A stretch of 16,165 nt of DNA from assembly GCA_026388345.1 (NCBI GenBank), contig JAPLJY010000259.1, positions 1 to 16,165 on the forward strand. Direction: 5' to 3'. The notes under the pieces are model-generated. The model saw only the letters and a program-made list of their open reading frames with translations. It did no database searches and had not been told where the DNA came from. Positions 14,172 through 16,165 of this stretch are shown one piece after another (within the stretch, counting starts at the first letter, position 1; each line of letters opens with the position of its first letter). The position numbers and the translations under genes were made by a program. Origin of the DNA: Deltaproteobacteria bacterium. GTDB taxonomy: Bacteria; Desulfobacterota; Syntrophia; Syntrophales; UBA5619.

Positions 14172-15047
14172 ATGACCAATGAATTGATGATCCGCTCCGT
14201 TCTCGTTGTCGGTTCCGGCCCCATGGGCTGGGGCATTTTGCGTTCCTTCGCGGGTTCCGGTTTCGATACCACGCTGCTGTCGCGGAACCCGGACCGCCTT
14301 CCGCCCCTTCCCGAAGGGGCGCACGCGGTCGACGCGCTGCCGACCGACCCGCCGGACCTGATCATTGAATCCATCCCGGAGATACCGGAGCTCAAGATCG
14401 ACTTCTTCAGGCGGCTGGGCAAGGCATACGGCGATGTTCCCATTGCCGCCAGCAACACCTCCGGCCTGCCCCTGGAAGACCTGGCCGCCGCTTATGGTTA
14501 CCCGCACCGCTTCGTCGGCATCCATTATTTTCATCCGGCCGACGTTGCCCCTCTGGTCGAGGTGATCCCGGTCGCCGACATCGACGGAAGCGTCGTCCGG
14601 CGGACGGTCGCAGCGCTGGCAAAAACCGGAAAAGAGGCCCTGGTGCTCAAAAGACCGGTAGCCGGTTTCCTGGTCAACCGGATGCAGCACGCGATCCTCC
14701 ATGAGTCCTATTACCTGATCGAACAGGGAATCGTCTCAGCGGAGGATGTCGACAAGGTCGCCCGACGATTGCTCGGCCCCCGCATGTGCATTACCGGCCT
14801 GATCGAGCAAAAAGACCTGAGCGGACTCGACACGCACGCGCTGGCCCAGCAGGCGATCGTTCCCCATCTCTGGCACGGTGCAGAACCCAGCCGCATCGTC
14901 CAGGACAAGTATCGGCACGGCGATCTGGGGTTGAAAACCGGGCGGGGATTCTACGACTGGTCGGGAAAGGATCCCGCTGAGGTCCGGAAAACAGCCGCCG
15001 ACCGGCTCGCCCGTCTCCTCGAGTTTCTCGACAAGAGCGCCACATAG
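14172..15047 (+). CDS. 3-hydroxyacyl-CoA dehydrogenase family protein
   Basis: A 291-residue NAD(H)-dependent dehydrogenase. The N-terminal Rossmann fold has VVGSGPMGWGI (GSGPMG at 14-19). A catalytic-region SNTSGLPLEDLA (S94, N95) follows, then GIHYFHP (H118 as probable catalytic His) and LVEVI (E130 as its partner). The C-terminal helical domain contains GFLVNRMQHAILHE (N169), LGPR and LGLKTGRGFYDW. It should interconvert a 3-hydroxy compound and its 3-keto form, classically hydroxyacyl-CoA in beta-oxidation, but the stand-alone form also includes L-carnitine dehydrogenase and lambda-crystallin-like enzymes. The usual HFFNP is HYFHP here. The ATG has AAAGGA about seven bases upstream. No hydratase or thiolase is adjacent, so the pathway is not fixed by context. 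Confidence 0.88.
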   Translation: MTNELMIRSVLVVGSGPMGWGILRSFAGSGFDTTLLSRNPDRLPPLPEGAHAVDALPTDPPDLIIESIPEIPELKIDFFRRLGKAYGDVPIAASNTSGLPLEDLAAAYGYPHRFVGIHYFHPADVAPLVEVIPVADIDGSVVRRTVAALAKTGKEALVLKRPVAGFLVNRMQHAILHESYYLIEQGIVSAEDVDKVARRLLGPRMCITGLIEQKDLSGLDTHALAQQAIVPHLWHGAEPSRIVQDKYRHGDLGLKTGRGFYDWSGKDPAEVRKTAADRLARLLEFLDKSAT

Positions 15048-15088
15048 CCATTCGGTTCGCAGAACCTGTTGAAAAGAAAGGGCCATTT

Positions 15089-15214
15089 GCGGGCTGTTCA
15101 AAAATGCCCAGATGCAAGGCCTCAGAAATCCTGAGCCGTGAGGCGTTCTTTATGGTACGTTGAACGGCGAAGGATGAGGGAAACGCCGCAGATGGGCGTT
15201 TTTCAATAGTCCGC
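15089..15214. repeat. Palindromic dispersed repeat, copy 2 (convergent gene junction)
   Basis: Second copy of the element at 4362-4485, in the same orientation. The left arm 15089-15110 pairs with the right arm 15193-15214 with one C/C mismatch and three G.T pairs. The interior (ATCCTGAGCCGTGAGGCGT and GGTACGTTGAACGGCGAAGG) is nearly identical to copy 1. The outer pair A4363-T4484 of copy 1 is G15091-C15212 here, a compensatory change that keeps the pairing. It lies between the dehydrogenase stop (15047) and the stop of the opposing GlcD-like gene (15218). Confidence 0.82.
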
Positions 15215-15217
15215 CGC

Positions 15218-16165
15218 TCAGGCGAAGATCTTTCCGGGGTTCAGGATCAGGTTCGGGTCGAAGAGGAGCTTGATCGCCCGCTGGAGGCGGATGCTCTCCG
15301 GCGAGAGTTCGAGCGGGAGAAAGCGCTGCTTGGCGATCCCGACGCCATGCTCGCCGGACATCGTGCCCCCCATCGCGATCACCTTTTTGATAATCTCGCG
15401 GACCCCCGACTCGGCGCTCTCCCTGGCGTCGCAACTGTCGGCGGTGATGCTCAGGTGGATGTTTCCGTCGCCGGCATGGCCGAACGCGTAGATCTTCACC
15501 CCGTGGGCAGCCTCGTATGCGGGCAGGCACTCCACGAACTCGGCGATCCTCCCTAAGGGAACGACGATATCCTCCTGCATGTCCAGGGGGTGATGCTCCT
15601 CGATCCGCAGCGATATCGCTTTGCGCACCTCCCACATCCGCGTGCGCCGGTCCGCATCCGCGGCGATGAGGGCATCGCTTGCGCCGCCCTTGAGACAGAT
15701 CTCCCGGATCGCGGCGATCTCCCGCCGGATCGTCTCCGGGGCGCCGTCCGCTTCGATCAGGAGCATCGCACCGGCCTCCTTCACCCCCGCGAACGGGAGG
15801 AGGTCGCCAACCAGCCCCAGGCACCTGGAATCCATGAATTCCAGGGTGGATGGCATGTAGCCGCACATCAGGATCGTCGTGATCGTCTCCATCGCCGGGC
15901 CGAGCTTCGGGAAAAGGGCGACCAGCGTCGTCACGTCGGCGGGATGGGGAATGAGACGGACGATCAGCTTCGTGATCACCCCGAGCGTCCCCTCGGAGCC
16001 GACCAGAAGCCGCGTCATGTCGTAGCCGACCACCCCCTTGCGCGTCCGGACGCCCGCCTCGACGAGCTCTCCGCTGGGGAGAACCGCCTCGAGTCCCAGG
16101 ATGTAGTCGCGGGTGGTGCCGTACTTGACGCAGGCGGGACCGCCGGCGTTCGTGGCGGCGTTCCC
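15218..16165 (-). CDS. FAD-linked oxidase, GlcD/D-lactate dehydrogenase-like (N-terminus outside window)
   Basis: The frame stays open to the right edge, so the ATG at 16033 is internal. The visible part begins GNAATNAGGPACVKYGTTRD, the last section of the FAD-binding (PCMH-type) domain, followed by YILGLEAVLPSGELVEAG and GSEGTLGVITKL. The C-terminal oxidase domain has GHAGDGNIH and SGEHGVGIAKQRFL, which hold conserved active-site histidines in this family, and the gene ends at LNPGKIFA. About 315 residues are present of a usual ~460. The family oxidises 2-hydroxy acids such as glycolate or D-lactate, usually with an Fe-S partner (GlcF-like) not seen here. Substrate uncertain. Confidence 0.92.
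   Translation of the reverse strand, partial: GNAATNAGGPACVKYGTTRDYILGLEAVLPSGELVEAGVRTRKGVVGYDMTRLLVGSEGTLGVITKLIVRLIPHPADVTTLVALFPKLGPAMETITTILMCGYMPSTLEFMDSRCLGLVGDLLPFAGVKEAGAMLLIEADGAPETIRREIAAIREICLKGGASDALIAADADRRTRMWEVRKAISLRIEEHHPLDMQEDIVVPLGRIAEFVECLPAYEAAHGVKIYAFGHAGDGNIHLSITADSCDARESAESGVREIIKKVIAMGGTMSGEHGVGIAKQRFLPLELSPESIRLQRAIKLLFDPNLILNPGKIFA

Noticed and set aside
1..16165. A new defence or mobile system
   Set aside because: No nuclease/helicase/toxin-antitoxin cluster, integrase, transposase or phage gene is recognisable; all sizeable genes fall in metabolic, transport or signalling families.

Overview
The window looks like a GC-rich chromosomal segment from an anaerobic, deltaproteobacterial-type organism (Desulfobacterota, possibly a Syntrophales relative). 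That is an inference from gene content: a FeoA-FeoB ferrous iron transporter, a superoxide-reductase-like periplasmic protein, an ACT-domain malic enzyme, a stand-alone hydroxyacyl-CoA dehydrogenase, a GlcD-type FAD oxidase, a TAXI-type TRAP transporter and an HD-GYP protein. No rRNA, tRNA, CRISPR array, transposase, phage gene or recognisable defence system is visible.

Layout. 1-245 is the 3' end of an HD-GYP gene, followed by two hairpins (250-279 and 316-347). 394-4349 is a tight rightward cluster: an MBL-fold hydrolase, a small exported SOR-like protein, a YgiQ-type radical SAM gene, a tiny lysine-rich ORF and an amidohydrolase. The YgiQ gene carries an apparent 38-nt internal deletion that shifts its frame into the lysine-rich ORF. 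4362-4485 is a palindromic repeat at the junction with the leftward malic enzyme-cupin pair (6313 to 4486). A promoter region at 6314-6588 separates that pair from the rightward feoAB fusion (6589-8841).

8912-11937 is a TAXI TRAP transporter: a strong promoter-like site, a periplasmic binding protein, a textbook hairpin plus T-run, and a fused DctQM permease. A beta-keto acid cleavage enzyme (BKACE/Kce family) follows at 12103-12942. Import of an organic acid followed by CoA-dependent cleavage of a keto acid is plausible but inferred from proximity only. 12943-13482 is an AT-richer scar holding the last ~70-80 codons of a TPP-dependent enzyme, a terminator and short repeats. A leftward Nudix hydrolase (13893 to 13483) and a rightward 3-hydroxyacyl-CoA dehydrogenase (14172-15047) follow. 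A second copy of the palindromic repeat (15089-15214) lies at the junction with a leftward GlcD-like oxidase that runs off the right edge.

Most notable observations: the frame-breaking gap in ygiQ, reconstructed from the two reading frames; two ~125-bp imperfect palindromes, both between convergent gene ends and showing a compensatory base-pair change; a degenerate superoxide-reductase-like exported protein; a decayed TPP enzyme next to a possible partial repeat end; and a terminator placed between the TRAP binding-protein and permease genes. No clear new multi-gene system was found; the palindromic repeat family is the best candidate for undescribed biology.
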